Source: a bacterium (GTDB taxonomy: Bacteria; Ratteibacteria; UBA8468; B48-G9; JAFGKM01). From it: a DNA stretch of 30,975 nucleotides. This document shows, one piece after another, positions 7,490 to 14,990 of this stretch; position 1 is the stretch's first letter, and every line of letters begins with the position of its first letter. Both the position numbers and the translations under genes were made by a program. The notes under the pieces were generated by a model. The model worked only from the letters and a program-made list of their open reading frames with translations, made no database searches and was not told where the DNA came from. Where the stretch lies: NCBI GenBank assembly GCA_035371905.1, contig DAORXQ010000014.1, forward strand, positions 1 to 30,975, in the 5' to 3' direction.

Positions 7490-7923
7490 TAATTTGTACA
7501 AGTTGAGTATATAGGTAACACTTTATATCCTTTCATTTGAGACAAAAAATCCATTGGAATTGAATAGCCCAGTGTGTGGTGTGGACGGTTAAAATTATAC
7601 TCTATCAACCAGTCAGTTAAAAATCTATTAAAATTATCTACATCCTCAATATAATTACCCATCTGTAAAAACTCCTCTTCCAGTGTCCTGTTATATCTCT
7701 CTATTTCAGGATTATCTTCAGGCGTCCTCACCCTTGAGAAGTAATGTTCTAGATTAAGATTTTTACATGCCTGATGAAAATACCTTGAAAATTCACTCCC
7801 ATTATCCATCTGTAGATATTTAAAGTTTATACTGCTTCCCATTAAGGAAAGGGTAGAAATAAGGTAGAATAAAGGCATCCGAAAGGGGCGAAAACGAAAC
7901 AAACTTAAGCACACATCTCCCAA
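7486..7923 (-). pseudogene. C-terminal fragment of a DDE transposase (IS481-like rve domain)
   Basis: A 145-residue frame whose part from about residue 33 onward is the C-terminal half of an rve-type integrase core. It shows QMDNGSEFSRYFHQAC (second catalytic Asp), RTPEDNPEIERYNRTLEEEF (catalytic Glu), then FLTDWLIEYNFNRPHHTLGY, typical of IS481/IS3-like transposases. The N-terminal helix-turn-helix and the first catalytic Asp are missing. Residues 1-32 are not transposase-like and probably come from decayed or rearranged sequence. It lies inside the inverted-repeat-bounded element at 7495-8020 and cannot be functional alone. Confidence 0.8.
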
Positions 7924-8020
7924 GAAACTCTGCCACCCCTTTTTATATCCCTTCTATTTTATCTAAATCAGTCAACTTTTCCAGATATAAGGAGGTGTTA
8001 CCTATTTTTCTCAACTTCTG
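7495..8020 (-). mobile_element. Internally deleted insertion sequence with both terminal inverted repeats
   Basis: The left end AAGTTGAGTATATAGGTAACAC (first 20 of 22 bases at 7500-7519 shown by position) pairs with 7995-8017 on the other side: both read AGGTAACAC…CAACTT-type ends with about 19 of 23 positions complementary and one gap. The transposase fragment runs from near the right repeat to the left repeat, as in IS481-family elements, with its stop almost at the left end. At about 0.5 kb the element is less than half the usual IS481 length of 1-1.3 kb, so it is a deletion derivative. The outermost bases are uncertain, and I see no clear target-site duplication. Confidence 0.6.
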
Positions 8021-8364
8021 TAGTTTTGTAAAAAGATGCTTAAAACCATTGATACGTAAAGAATTTAAAAACTTTAGAAAATTTGACAAATTTAAAAGTG
8101 ATATTTACATTTCTTTTTAATATCCTAATGACGGAGGACAATGCTCGGAAGACATACAAAAAATTCTTTTTTTTATCCACTTTTTCAGTTTTCAATTCCT
8201 TTTCTATTGCTTTACTTGTCCAATATCCTTCAGATACTTCAATAACTGCTTTTTTACAATTCTTTTAACTTTATCCAGCCAACCATAAGTAATCTTTCCT
8301 ATCTATCAACTTTCTTCACTTTTGAACTCATTTTGATTGTGGTATCTGCAATGTTGTTAAGATA
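8018..8364. other. Gene-free, decayed stretch beside the insertion sequence
   Basis: No credible gene. The only open frame (8083-8268, plus strand) is low-complexity Phe/Ser-rich and unlike neighbouring proteins. On the minus strand a short stretch reads like …VSEGYWTSKAIEKELK…, reminiscent of a transposase helix-turn-helix, but it is interrupted and too short to assign. It may be debris of the same or an older insertion sequence. Confidence 0.4.
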
Positions 8365-8831
8365 TTATTTGTTTCTTCTTCTAAACTTATTCAGATAAAC
8401 AATTATAGCAAATATAAGAATTGTATAACCTATACCATGGAAAACTGCAAACCAATACCCGAAAGTTTCTGGTGGAGGTGATAATGTAATAGATAAAACA
8501 AGCATCAAGGCCCAACAAAAAATTAGCCATGGCTCGGTCCATGTAGGCGGGTCCTTCCAATATTCTTTTACTGGGTAAGGAGTTCCACAATGAGGACAAA
8601 TTTCTGCATTACAAGCAACTCTTTTTTACATACTTTACATGGTGCTAAATAAATTTCTGATTTATCTTTTTCTGAAAATTTCTTTAAATCCTTAGAGTAA
8701 TTTTAGTGGATATATTTTTCTAATCCCATTTTTCTTAAATCTGCTCCACAATTTGGACAATTCCCATTTTCGATATCTTCCACTTTAAGGTCTTGGCCAC
8801 ATTTTAAACAGAATAATTTTCTAAATTCCAA
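8365..8831 (-). pseudogene. Broken zinc-ribbon membrane protein (in-frame stop plus frameshift)
   Basis: Conceptual repair gives one small protein. It starts at TTG 8831 with a first zinc ribbon (CLKCGQDL … CPNCGADL), meets an in-frame TAA at 8703-8705, and continues in the same frame to CKVCKK. Near 8620-8627 one base is missing from a run of six A (minus strand), and in the shifted frame it resumes as CNAEICPHCGTPYP (the other half of a second zinc ribbon). Two hydrophobic segments (LIFCWALMLVLSITL and FAVFHGIGYTILIFAII) and a basic tail ending FRRRNK follow. The order of double zinc ribbon then membrane segments matches many small bacterial zinc-ribbon proteins of unknown role. Two separate lesions make real decay more likely than one sequencing error, although the homopolymer lesion alone could be an assembly error. 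Confidence 0.65.
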
Positions 8832-8856
8832 TTGTTTTTAATACTCTATTTTTCCC

Positions 8857-9432
8857 TTAACAATCTAAATTTCTGTAATTTTTAGATGCAATCCAAAGGG
8901 CCCTATCAAGGGTTCGCAAATAAACGTCTAATTCTTTTGCCAATTTTCGACATACTTTTAAATATTTTATGTAATGGTCTGGTGTAAAACTTTTAGGACA
9001 GGGTTCATCTATATAACAAAGAAGGTAAAGCATATTCCAGGCCCTCCAATCTATTGGAGTAAATTTACAAGGGTCATATGCCATTAAAATCGCGCTTGCT
9101 ACTGCAACACCTACTCCGTTTAATTTTTTCAATTTTTCTATCGCACTTCTAACTTTATCATCATTGTATTCATTGTTTTTTAATTCTTCAAAACAGCTTT
9201 TGGTAATCTTTTGAATGTCTCTTTCGGAGTTTTTTGCAGAGCTTCTATCTCTCGGGTTTTTCCACTTGACTATTTTTTGGAATTGGGGAAGAGAAAGAGA
9301 TTTTGAACCCTTTAACTTCAATATTTCTTCTTCTCTTCTTAAATTCTCTTTATCTTTGCTTTTTAAATATTCTATATATTTGTTTTCTAAATATTCTATT
9401 TTCTTTAAAAAATTTTTCATTTTTTCCTCCAT
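8857..9432 (-). CDS. Helix-hairpin-helix protein of unknown function
   Basis: An intact 191-residue protein. Its first 60 residues are charged and likely helical. At about 103-125 is LKKLNGVGVAVASAILMAYD, a helix-hairpin-helix of the kind found in DNA glycosylases of the HhH-GPD superfamily, followed by FTPIDWRAWNML, where an Asp stands where the catalytic Asp region of such folds lies. It has no Fe-S cysteine cluster and is shorter than the Nth, MutY or Ogg enzymes. DNA binding is likely from the motif; enzymatic activity is speculation. A GGGG stretch precedes the ATG. It stands alone between two decayed genes, which suggests horizontally acquired material. Confidence 0.65.
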   Translation of the reverse strand: MEEKMKNFLKKIEYLENKYIEYLKSKDKENLRREEEILKLKGSKSLSLPQFQKIVKWKNPRDRSSAKNSERDIQKITKSCFEELKNNEYNDDKVRSAIEKLKKLNGVGVAVASAILMAYDPCKFTPIDWRAWNMLYLLCYIDEPCPKSFTPDHYIKYLKVCRKLAKELDVYLRTLDRALWIASKNYRNLDC

Positions 9433-9512
9433 AATTTTCCCCCTATTTTAAAAATCTTTCTTTTTCAAAGTCCACTCTTCTATCGCAATCCCCTTTAAAG
9501 CAGCTCAGGAAA

Positions 9513-9830
9513 TTAAATCTTAAAATTAAAAGTTAAAAAATCAAGTTTTTTATTTGTGTCTCTCAAAATAGAAAAAATATATAGTCCTCCGGGTGGGGGT
9601 ATACTACTTATATATTGGGTGTCAAGGGTTTTATCAATCATTACTTCGAGAGGGGAAGAAGAAATTCCAACTCTTTTGGAAATATACAATTTTTCTATTC
9701 CTATAACATTTCCATCTTTATCTTTTTTTAGAATAATTCCATCTCCTATTTCTCCACATATAAACTTATCTATAGGATTACCAAACCAAATATCTAATGT
9801 ATTGCTCTCTCTGTTATACCTTATAATCAC
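9513..9830 (-). CDS. DUF2283-family protein
   Basis: A 105-residue protein beginning IIRYNRESNTLDIWFG, then GEIGDGIILKKDKDGNVIGIE, the typical beta-rich DUF2283 pattern. I chose the GTG start at 9830, which overlaps the upstream TGA by 4 bp (GTGA). The C-terminal 50 residues extend past the usual short domain. DUF2283 genes are often found directly after a DUF4258/BrnT-like gene, as here, and such pairs have been suggested to act as toxin-antitoxin modules. If so, this would be the antitoxin-like partner, which is inference. Confidence 0.65.
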   Translation of the reverse strand: MIIRYNRESNTLDIWFGNPIDKFICGEIGDGIILKKDKDGNVIGIEKLYISKRVGISSSPLEVMIDKTLDTQYISSIPPPGGLYIFSILRDTNKKLDFLTFNFKI

Positions 9831-10132
9831 TTTTTCCGTATTTTCTCACCTTCCTCTATTTTTTCTGTTGGATAACAGGTAATTATAAATCCTTCTTTCT
9901 CATAACATTTTACAACCACACAATATAATTTATCAAATTTTTTATAAAAAAGTAAAACATTTTCATCAATTTTGCTCTTTCTAATTTCTTCTGGGTCTTT
10001 TAATGTCTCTTTTACTATTTCTTCTTTCCCTATCATTATAGGATGTTTTATTTTAACAATATATTCTCAGTACTCCTCTGAAATTCTGATTTTAATATTT
10101 AAGGGGTCTACTTCAAATAAAATTTTTTTCAT
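9827..10132 (-). pseudogene. DUF4258-like small protein interrupted by TGA at a likely Trp codon
   Basis: From ATG 10132 the frame encodes MKKILFEVDPLNIKIRI…EEY, meets TGA at 10067-10069, and continues in frame as EYIVKIKHPIM…, VKETLKDPEEIRKSK and LYCVVVKC, ending at 9827. The order (Trp near HP, then ETLxxPxEIRxSK, then CVVVK) fits the DUF4258-like/phage-toxin-like small proteins, where a Trp is usual at the TGA position, so TGG to TGA is the simplest explanation. An internal ATG at 10036 could still give a 69-residue product without the N-terminus. A good promoter lies upstream at 10181-10208. It overlaps the DUF2283 start by 4 bp. It is probably inactive or truncated; stop readthrough cannot be excluded. 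Confidence 0.55.
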
Positions 10133-10180
10133 TTTAAATTGTATGTTTAAATTATATACTTGGTTTTATTTTTTGTCTTG

Positions 10181-10208
10181 ATTATACCTTAAAAATAACT
10201 TTTATCAA
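10181..10208 (-). promoter_or_regulatory. Sigma70-type promoter for the DUF4258/DUF2283 pair
   Basis: Minus strand: -35 TTGATA (10203-10208), 16-bp spacer, -10 TATAAT (10181-10186), about 50 bases upstream of the ATG at 10132. The match is strong for a window this AT-rich, and it points at the only genes nearby. Confidence 0.6.
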
Positions 10209-10445
10209 AAAAACTTAAAAATCCCATTAAATCATTTGTATATCAATTATTTCAATTAACTGGGTTAAATTTATACAATATATTGTATTTTTAAAGATTA
10301 AAAAATACAGCATAATGTTGTGCAAGATTTGTGCAAGATTTATGCAAAAATATGAGAAAATATGGGAAAATGTGGGAAATTGAAAAATTGATGTAAGTTA
10401 TTTATATTTAATAAGATAAGCAATTTACAAGGATTTTTAAAATTG
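10209..10445. other. AT-rich spacer with a palindrome and short tandem repeats
   Basis: No gene. It contains a perfect 16-bp palindrome ATACAATATATTGTAT at 10273-10288, which could be an operator but may be chance in such AT-rich sequence. Two direct copies of GTGCAAGATTT lie at 10320-10341, followed by degenerate 10-base units (ATATGAGAAA, ATATGGGAAA, ATGTGGGAAA) at about 10350-10380. Confidence 0.4.
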
Positions 10446-10496
10446 GTTAGGAACGGATTAGCAATCCGCCGCATTAGACCACTATGCTACCCCTCC
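10446..10496 (-). pseudogene. 5' half of tRNA-Ser(GCU), truncated
   Basis: Minus strand: acceptor 5' strand GGAGGGG (10490-10496), TA, D-stem GCAT/ATGC, then a 5-bp anticodon stem GCGGA/TCCGT around the loop TTGCTAA (anticodon GCT, serine AGY codons). After the anticodon stem only a few bases of a variable region remain. There is no T-arm with GTTCGA and no 3' strand complementary to GGAGGGG within the next 200 bases. It is therefore a broken tRNA gene and not a functional one. A promoter is still present upstream (10507-10535). Deletion or element excision at a tRNA gene is a likely cause. Confidence 0.7.
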
Positions 10497-10506
10497 AGTT
10501 ATTATT

Positions 10507-10535
10507 ATTTTACTTTTTTCTTTATAATAATTCAA
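10507..10535 (-). promoter_or_regulatory. Promoter upstream of the tRNA-Ser fragment
   Basis: Minus strand: -35 TTGAAT (10530-10535), 17-bp spacer, -10 TAAAAT (10507-10512), ending about 10 bases before the tRNA 5' end. The spacing suits a stable-RNA promoter and suggests the tRNA was once expressed. Confidence 0.45.
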
Positions 10536-10988
10536 TATTCTAAATGCTTCATCATAAAAATCTAATTTAAAAATTTTTCACCCCGAGAAAAATTAAGAAA
10601 AAAAGAGATGAGAAAGAAATTAGATAATGAAAATATTACCTATTATTTTTACCCTTTGGGTCTTTCTTTTATTTAATAAAAATTCTTTCTTCTTTATTTC
10701 AGTTCGCCACTTATTTTTAAATCATATCTTAAAATTTTATTTTACTTCAATTCAAATTTTTTTAAAATTTATCAGGTAGAGAAGAAAAAATAAAAGTGTT
10801 AGTTATAAGTATTTAAAACTAAATTATATAAAAGATACTTTTCTTTTTTAAATTTAAATATTTCACTTTTAAAAATTTGACACCTTCAAGAAATAAAAAT
10901 AAAATATTCAGAAGAGTATATAAAAAATAAAAGAAAGAATTCTCCCTATCCCATCTTAAAGGTGTCCAATGGAACAAAAGAAGTATCT
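10536..10988. other. Gene-free AT-rich region
   Basis: No open frame of protein-like composition on either strand. The one structured item is an 8-bp inverted repeat, GACACCTT at 10879-10886 and AAGGTGTC at 10959-10966, about 72 bases apart. It could be the ends of a tiny decayed mobile element or chance. Confidence 0.4.
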
Positions 10989-12686
10989 TTATTTGTTTTT
11001 TATTCTATCTATTATTTTTTTCTGTCTTTCTGCCTGTCTTGCAAAACCGTATTTATCAAACATCTCAAATAATTTTGTCCTTATGAAAATATCTTCTGTA
11101 ATGTCATAAACAAAAATACTATACCCAATTTTTATTCTTGGTTTTATTTCCTTTAGCCAGTTAAAAATATTATGGTCATTATAAACCAGTCCTTGCAGAT
11201 AATTCACACTTATAACAAGATATTCTTTTTGAGGAAATTCTGAATTTAAACGATAATATTGCTGTGGAAGATTTAAAAAAAGAGGATAAAAAAATGGCTC
11301 ATAAACAATTCCATATGTTTCAGGAAGAATTGAACCAAAATAATTAAGCATTATTTCTGGTTTTCCTTCTTTCTGTAAATATTCTTTTAATCCCTTCAAA
11401 TCCTGTCCCCAATCTATATTTGAATCAATTAAATGTTTCCATCCATTTTCAGGTCCTCCAGCAATTTCATTAAAATATGCAAGATAATGGGGATGAATTT
11501 TAAAAGATGAAAAAGCATACCAGAAAATCAATATTATTAAAATAACTTTTTTAAAGACAGGTTTGATTTTTATTTTTTCATGATAGACACACAATCTTCC
11601 ACAGTAAATATAAATTAAAGCATAAAATGGCAGTATATATCTAATTCCAATCTGTTTTTTGCTAAAAGAGGAAAAAATGAAAAAAATAAAAGCAGGTAAA
11701 ATCAGAAAAAACTCTTTTTTTTCTATTTTTCTGTTTATGAAGATTGAAAGAATAAAAAAAATTATCAGAGCAATTGGAGTTTTGTAAAGGAATGCAAGTA
11801 TAAAATAGTATCTCCAGCCGGTTGTTGAAAATCTGCCATTTAAAAAACTCATATGTCCTCTTTCTGTTGTCTCAAAAACAATTGTTTTTAATCCAAGTAA
11901 AAAATTTTTAAAACCATAAATTCTATAAGTCAGGAGTAAAACAATGAATGGAATTAAAACAAGATAAAGGAGGAAAAAAATAAGATTTGATTTCAATTTT
12001 GTTTTGAAATTATCCTTTATTTTCATAATTATAAGAAACAGAATTATAAACGGTATAACTACAATTCCAGTAAATTTTGTTGATATAGAAAGACCAAAAA
12101 ATATTCCAGAAAAAAGTAAATATTTATTATTGTTTGTTTCAAAGAATTTCCACAGATAATAAAGGGTTATAACAAAAAAAGCAGTAAAGGGAACATCTGT
12201 AGTTACAAGACAACTGTGAGCAAGAAAGTTTGGGCAGAATGAAAATAAAAATAAACAGAAAAGTCCTGCAATTTCACCATATAATTCTTTTGACCACAAA
12301 TATATGAAAAAACCAAGTAAAATACCAAGTAAAATCATTGGAAAACGAGCCCAGAAAACTATATTATCAACATTCTCTCTATTAAGGTAGAAAAAAAACA
12401 TTCCAAGATCCCATTCATTTTTCCTTAAATTTCTATATGCTTCTTCTGAAAAAAAAATTTTCTGTTTTATGATAAAAAGACCTGAAAGAATTTTTGAGAA
12501 AGGAGGGTGTTCAAAATTTATAAAAAAATCACCATTTTTAACATAAAAATATCCTGCTGGAATATGGACAGTTTCATCACAGGTAATTGATTTTTCAGAA
12601 GAGACAATTAACTCTCTTGCAAAAAATAATAGAATAAAAAAGATTAAAATCACCAGATTTATTCTTTTTATAAAATTTTTTAACAT
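10989..12686 (-). CDS. GT39/PMT-like polyprenol-phosphate-sugar glycosyltransferase, integral membrane
   Basis: A 565-residue protein with a positively charged N-terminus and about 10-12 hydrophobic segments. After the first segment, ITCDETVHIPAGYFYV gives the Asp-Glu pair in the first large extracytoplasmic loop that is catalytic in ArnT/PMT-type (GT-C) enzymes, followed by NFEHPPFSKIL. A second loop has HSCLVTTDVPFTAFF. The C-terminal soluble part has DSNIDWGQDLKGLKEYL, seen in many bacterial GT39-like proteins. It would transfer a sugar from a polyprenyl-phosphate donor to protein, lipid or glycan outside the cytoplasm. Its ATG overlaps the end of hypE by 7 bp, making it the last gene of the cupin-lipoprotein-hyp operon, although no functional link to hydrogenase maturation is evident. 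Confidence 0.8.
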   Translation of the reverse strand: MLKNFIKRINLVILIFFILLFFARELIVSSEKSITCDETVHIPAGYFYVKNGDFFINFEHPPFSKILSGLFIIKQKIFFSEEAYRNLRKNEWDLGMFFFYLNRENVDNIVFWARFPMILLGILLGFFIYLWSKELYGEIAGLFCLFLFSFCPNFLAHSCLVTTDVPFTAFFVITLYYLWKFFETNNNKYLLFSGIFFGLSISTKFTGIVVIPFIILFLIIMKIKDNFKTKLKSNLIFFLLYLVLIPFIVLLLTYRIYGFKNFLLGLKTIVFETTERGHMSFLNGRFSTTGWRYYFILAFLYKTPIALIIFFILSIFINRKIEKKEFFLILPAFIFFIFSSFSKKQIGIRYILPFYALIYIYCGRLCVYHEKIKIKPVFKKVILIILIFWYAFSSFKIHPHYLAYFNEIAGGPENGWKHLIDSNIDWGQDLKGLKEYLQKEGKPEIMLNYFGSILPETYGIVYEPFFYPLFLNLPQQYYRLNSEFPQKEYLVISVNYLQGLVYNDHNIFNWLKEIKPRIKIGYSIFVYDITEDIFIRTKLFEMFDKYGFARQAERQKKIIDRIKNK

Positions 12687-13690
12687 ATTCTTGGAAATTG
12701 TTCTCCAACAGGCATATCTACAATTCTCCTTGCACCTGATAGTGTTTCAATTAAAACTTTTCCTTCTGGCCTTTTCACAATCTCTCCTATAATTTCTGCT
12801 TTTTTCCCATATATATTTTTTTTCATTTTTTTAATTACTTTTTCACTATCTTTTCTACTGCATATAATAATAACCTTCCCTTCATTTGCAATATTTAAAG
12901 GGTCAAAACCAAGAATTTCACACATTGATAAAACTTCTTTTTTTACAGGGATTTTGTTTTCATAAATGACTATCCCAAAATCCCTGTTTCTTACTATTTC
13001 ATTTAAAGTTGCAGAAATTCCTCCCCTTGTTGGGTCCCTCATGAACTTTATTCCATCTGTCTCTTTTAAAATTTCAGATATTAGTTTATTTAAAGGAGCA
13101 CAGTCACTTTTTATTTCTGATTCAATATCATAAATATCCCTTGAAAGCAAAACAGAAAGTCCATGTTCAGCAATTCCGCCATTTATTATTACAACATCTC
13201 CTTCTTCTATTCTTTCTATTCCAAGTTTTATTCTTTTCTCTTTTATTCCTATTCCTGCCGTATTTATAAAAATCTTATCAATCTTACCTTTTTCCACAAC
13301 TTTGGTATCACCTGTAACAATTTTAACATCTGCTTCTCTTGCTATTTTTTCCATTGACTTTACAATTTTTTCAATATTCTTTATTTCAAATCCCTCTTCT
13401 ATTATAAAACTTGCAGATAGATAAAGAGGTTTTGCTCCACAGACTGCTAAATCATTAACAGTTCCACAGATAGAAAGTTTACCTATATCTCCTCCTTTAA
13501 AAAAAACAGGTTCAACAGTATAGGAATCAGTGGTAAAACACAAGTCAAAATCTTCAAATTCAATAATCCCTGAATCATAAAGTTTTTCAAGAATATCATT
13601 TTTAAAGTTTTTTAAAAAAATATTTTCTATTAAACTGTGCATCAACTTACCACCGCTTCCATGCGATAAAATAATTCTATCTTCTTTCAT
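12680..13690 (-). CDS. hypE: Hydrogenase maturation protein HypE (carbamoyl dehydratase)
   Basis: HypE dehydrates the thiocarboxamide on its C-terminal Cys to thiocyanate, supplying the CN ligands of the [NiFe] hydrogenase active site together with HypF, HypC and HypD. The start region RIILSHGSGGKLMH is the AIRS/PurM-like N-terminal motif. DPTRGGISATLNEI and the final MPVGEQFPRIC, with Cys as the last residue, are diagnostic. I chose ATG 13690 (336 residues, the family length) over the longer frame beginning at 13786, whose extra residues lie in the hypD 3' end and are not HypE-like. It overlaps hypD by 14 bp and the downstream glycosyltransferase by 7 bp. Confidence 0.95.
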   Translation of the reverse strand: MKEDRIILSHGSGGKLMHSLIENIFLKNFKNDILEKLYDSGIIEFEDFDLCFTTDSYTVEPVFFKGGDIGKLSICGTVNDLAVCGAKPLYLSASFIIEEGFEIKNIEKIVKSMEKIAREADVKIVTGDTKVVEKGKIDKIFINTAGIGIKEKRIKLGIERIEEGDVVIINGGIAEHGLSVLLSRDIYDIESEIKSDCAPLNKLISEILKETDGIKFMRDPTRGGISATLNEIVRNRDFGIVIYENKIPVKKEVLSMCEILGFDPLNIANEGKVIIICSRKDSEKVIKKMKKNIYGKKAEIIGEIVKRPEGKVLIETLSGARRIVDMPVGEQFPRIC

Positions 13691-14771
13691 ATTTATAATA
13701 GGCGCTACAAGTCCCTTCTGATGAAACCATGCAGGGACCAACCGGATTTTCAGGATTACAAATTTTTTCAAATAATGGACAGTCAAAAGGGATTTTCTTT
13801 CCTTTTAAAATTTCTCCGCATAAACAACTTTTCTTTTTACCTGAACTTTTTATTTTTATCACAAACTCTTTTTCAGCATCAAAATCAATGAATTCTTCTT
13901 TCAGTTTTAAACCACTATCTTCAACAATACCTATCCCTCTCCATTCAGAATCAATAATTTTAAAAGTATCATAAATTGTTTTTTTTGCTTTAATATTTCC
14001 TTCCTCTCTTACTGTTCTTTTATATTCATTAATTACTTCTGACTTTCCTTCATTAATACTTTTCAAAATCAAAAGAATTGAAAGTAAAATATCCAGTGGC
14101 TCAAAACCACTTATAACGCACGAAACATTAAATTTTTTTGAGATTGATTTATATGGCTCTATTCCTGTAATAGCACTTACATGTCCTGGACATATAAAAC
14201 CTTCTATTTCTGTATCCTTTTGTTTCAATAAAAATTCCATAACAGGTGGTATAAGTTTATTTCCAGAAAGTACAAAAAAATTTCTTATTTTTTCCTCTCT
14301 TGCAATCTTAACTGTCTGGGAAATTAAAGGGGTTGTTGTCTCAAAACCAATAGATAGGAAAATTACTTTTTTATTTTTATTTTCGTAAGATACCTTCAAA
14401 GCATCGAGTGGAGAATATACTACAAAAATTTTAGCACCATTTGCTCTTTCTTTCTCAAGAGAAGAAAAACTTCCAGGAACTTTCATCATATCCCCAAAGG
14501 TTGTGATAAAAACATCTTTATCCCTTGACAATTCAATAGCGGTATCTATATATTCTTCAGGAGTAACGCAGACAGGACAACCAGGGCCTGAAATTAAATT
14601 TACATTTTCAGGAAGCAATTTTCTTATTCCGTATTTACCGATAGCCATGGTATGGGTTCCACAAACTTCCATTATATTTATTTTCTTTTTCAAAATTTTG
14701 CTGTATTTCTGTATTTCTGTTATTATTTCTTTCTGCTTTTCTGTATTTCTGTATTCTTTTATATATTCCAT
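13677..14771 (-). CDS. hypD: Hydrogenase maturation protein HypD (Fe(CN)2CO scaffold)
   Basis: HypD carries a [4Fe-4S] cluster and, with HypC, holds the iron while CN and CO ligands are added. The 364-residue protein has all the signature motifs: MEVCGTHTMAI (about 35-45), ISGPGCPVCVTP (about 60-71), LSIGFETTTP (about 145), FICPGHVSAITG (about 195-206), and the C-terminal cysteines CLCG…CPLF…C…CMVSSEGTC that bind the cluster. The N-terminal 30 residues are low-complexity Lys/Glu/Ile from a short CAGAAATA-type DNA repeat (about 14700-14757), a probable local slippage product outside the conserved core. It overlaps hypC by 13 bp and hypE by 14 bp. Confidence 0.96.
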   Translation of the reverse strand: MEYIKEYRNTEKQKEIITEIQKYSKILKKKINIMEVCGTHTMAIGKYGIRKLLPENVNLISGPGCPVCVTPEEYIDTAIELSRDKDVFITTFGDMMKVPGSFSSLEKERANGAKIFVVYSPLDALKVSYENKNKKVIFLSIGFETTTPLISQTVKIAREEKIRNFFVLSGNKLIPPVMEFLLKQKDTEIEGFICPGHVSAITGIEPYKSISKKFNVSCVISGFEPLDILLSILLILKSINEGKSEVINEYKRTVREEGNIKAKKTIYDTFKIIDSEWRGIGIVEDSGLKLKEEFIDFDAEKEFVIKIKSSGKKKSCLCGEILKGKKIPFDCPLFEKICNPENPVGPCMVSSEGTCSAYYKYERR

Positions 14772-14977
14772 TTCATTTCTTTTATTATATTGAGTGTCTT
14801 TTTTGCTTCTTTTTTATCAAGTTTTTCAATAGCAAAGCCAGCATGAATAATTAAATAATCTCCCTTTTTAACATTTTCTACAAGTGATATATTAACTTTT
14901 CTTTTAACATTTCCAGAAGAAACAACTGCATAATCTCCTTCAATTTCCTCAACCTTCATTGGAATTGCAAGGCACAT
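14759..14977 (-). CDS. hypC: Hydrogenase maturation chaperone HypC
   Basis: A 72-residue HypC/HupF-family protein. It begins MCLAIPMKV, where Cys2 (after Met removal) contacts the iron in the HypC-HypD complex, and contains GDYLIIHAGFAIEKL, the family's conserved C-terminal strand and helix. AAGGGG precedes the ATG. It lies 13 bp after the lipoprotein gene stop and overlaps hypD by 13 bp, so hypC, hypD and hypE are co-transcribed. hypA, hypB, hypF and the hydrogenase subunits are not in the window and must be elsewhere if the pathway works. Confidence 0.95.
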   Translation of the reverse strand: MCLAIPMKVEEIEGDYAVVSSGNVKRKVNISLVENVKKGDYLIIHAGFAIEKLDKKEAKKTLNIIKEMKWNI

Positions 14978-14990
14978 TTTTCCCCTTTAT

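Noticed and set aside
8083..8268. Plus-strand 61-residue open frame
   Set aside because: Low-complexity Phe/Ser/Thr composition typical of antisense AT-rich sequence, with no start site or neighbours.
8387..8599. A 70-residue minus-strand open frame
   Set aside because: The neighbouring frame has zinc-ribbon cysteines and two membrane helices, so this frame is a shadow of the broken zinc-ribbon gene.
9827..10132. TGA read as tryptophan or selenocysteine (genetic code change)
   Set aside because: Many genes here, including gltX and recJ partners, end at TGA and use TGG for Trp. The other interrupted genes have TAA and TAG. Ordinary decay explains all of them, and no SECIS-like structure is evident.
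13691..13786. Longer N-terminus for hypE
   Set aside because: The added 32 residues lie in the hypD coding sequence and precede the conserved HypE start. The chosen start gives the usual family length.
14700..14757. Short CAGAAATA-type repeats at the hypD 5' end as a CRISPR or regulatory array
   Set aside because: Units are 7-10 bases, uneven, and lie in the coding frame of the variable HypD N-terminus. They are simple-sequence slippage.
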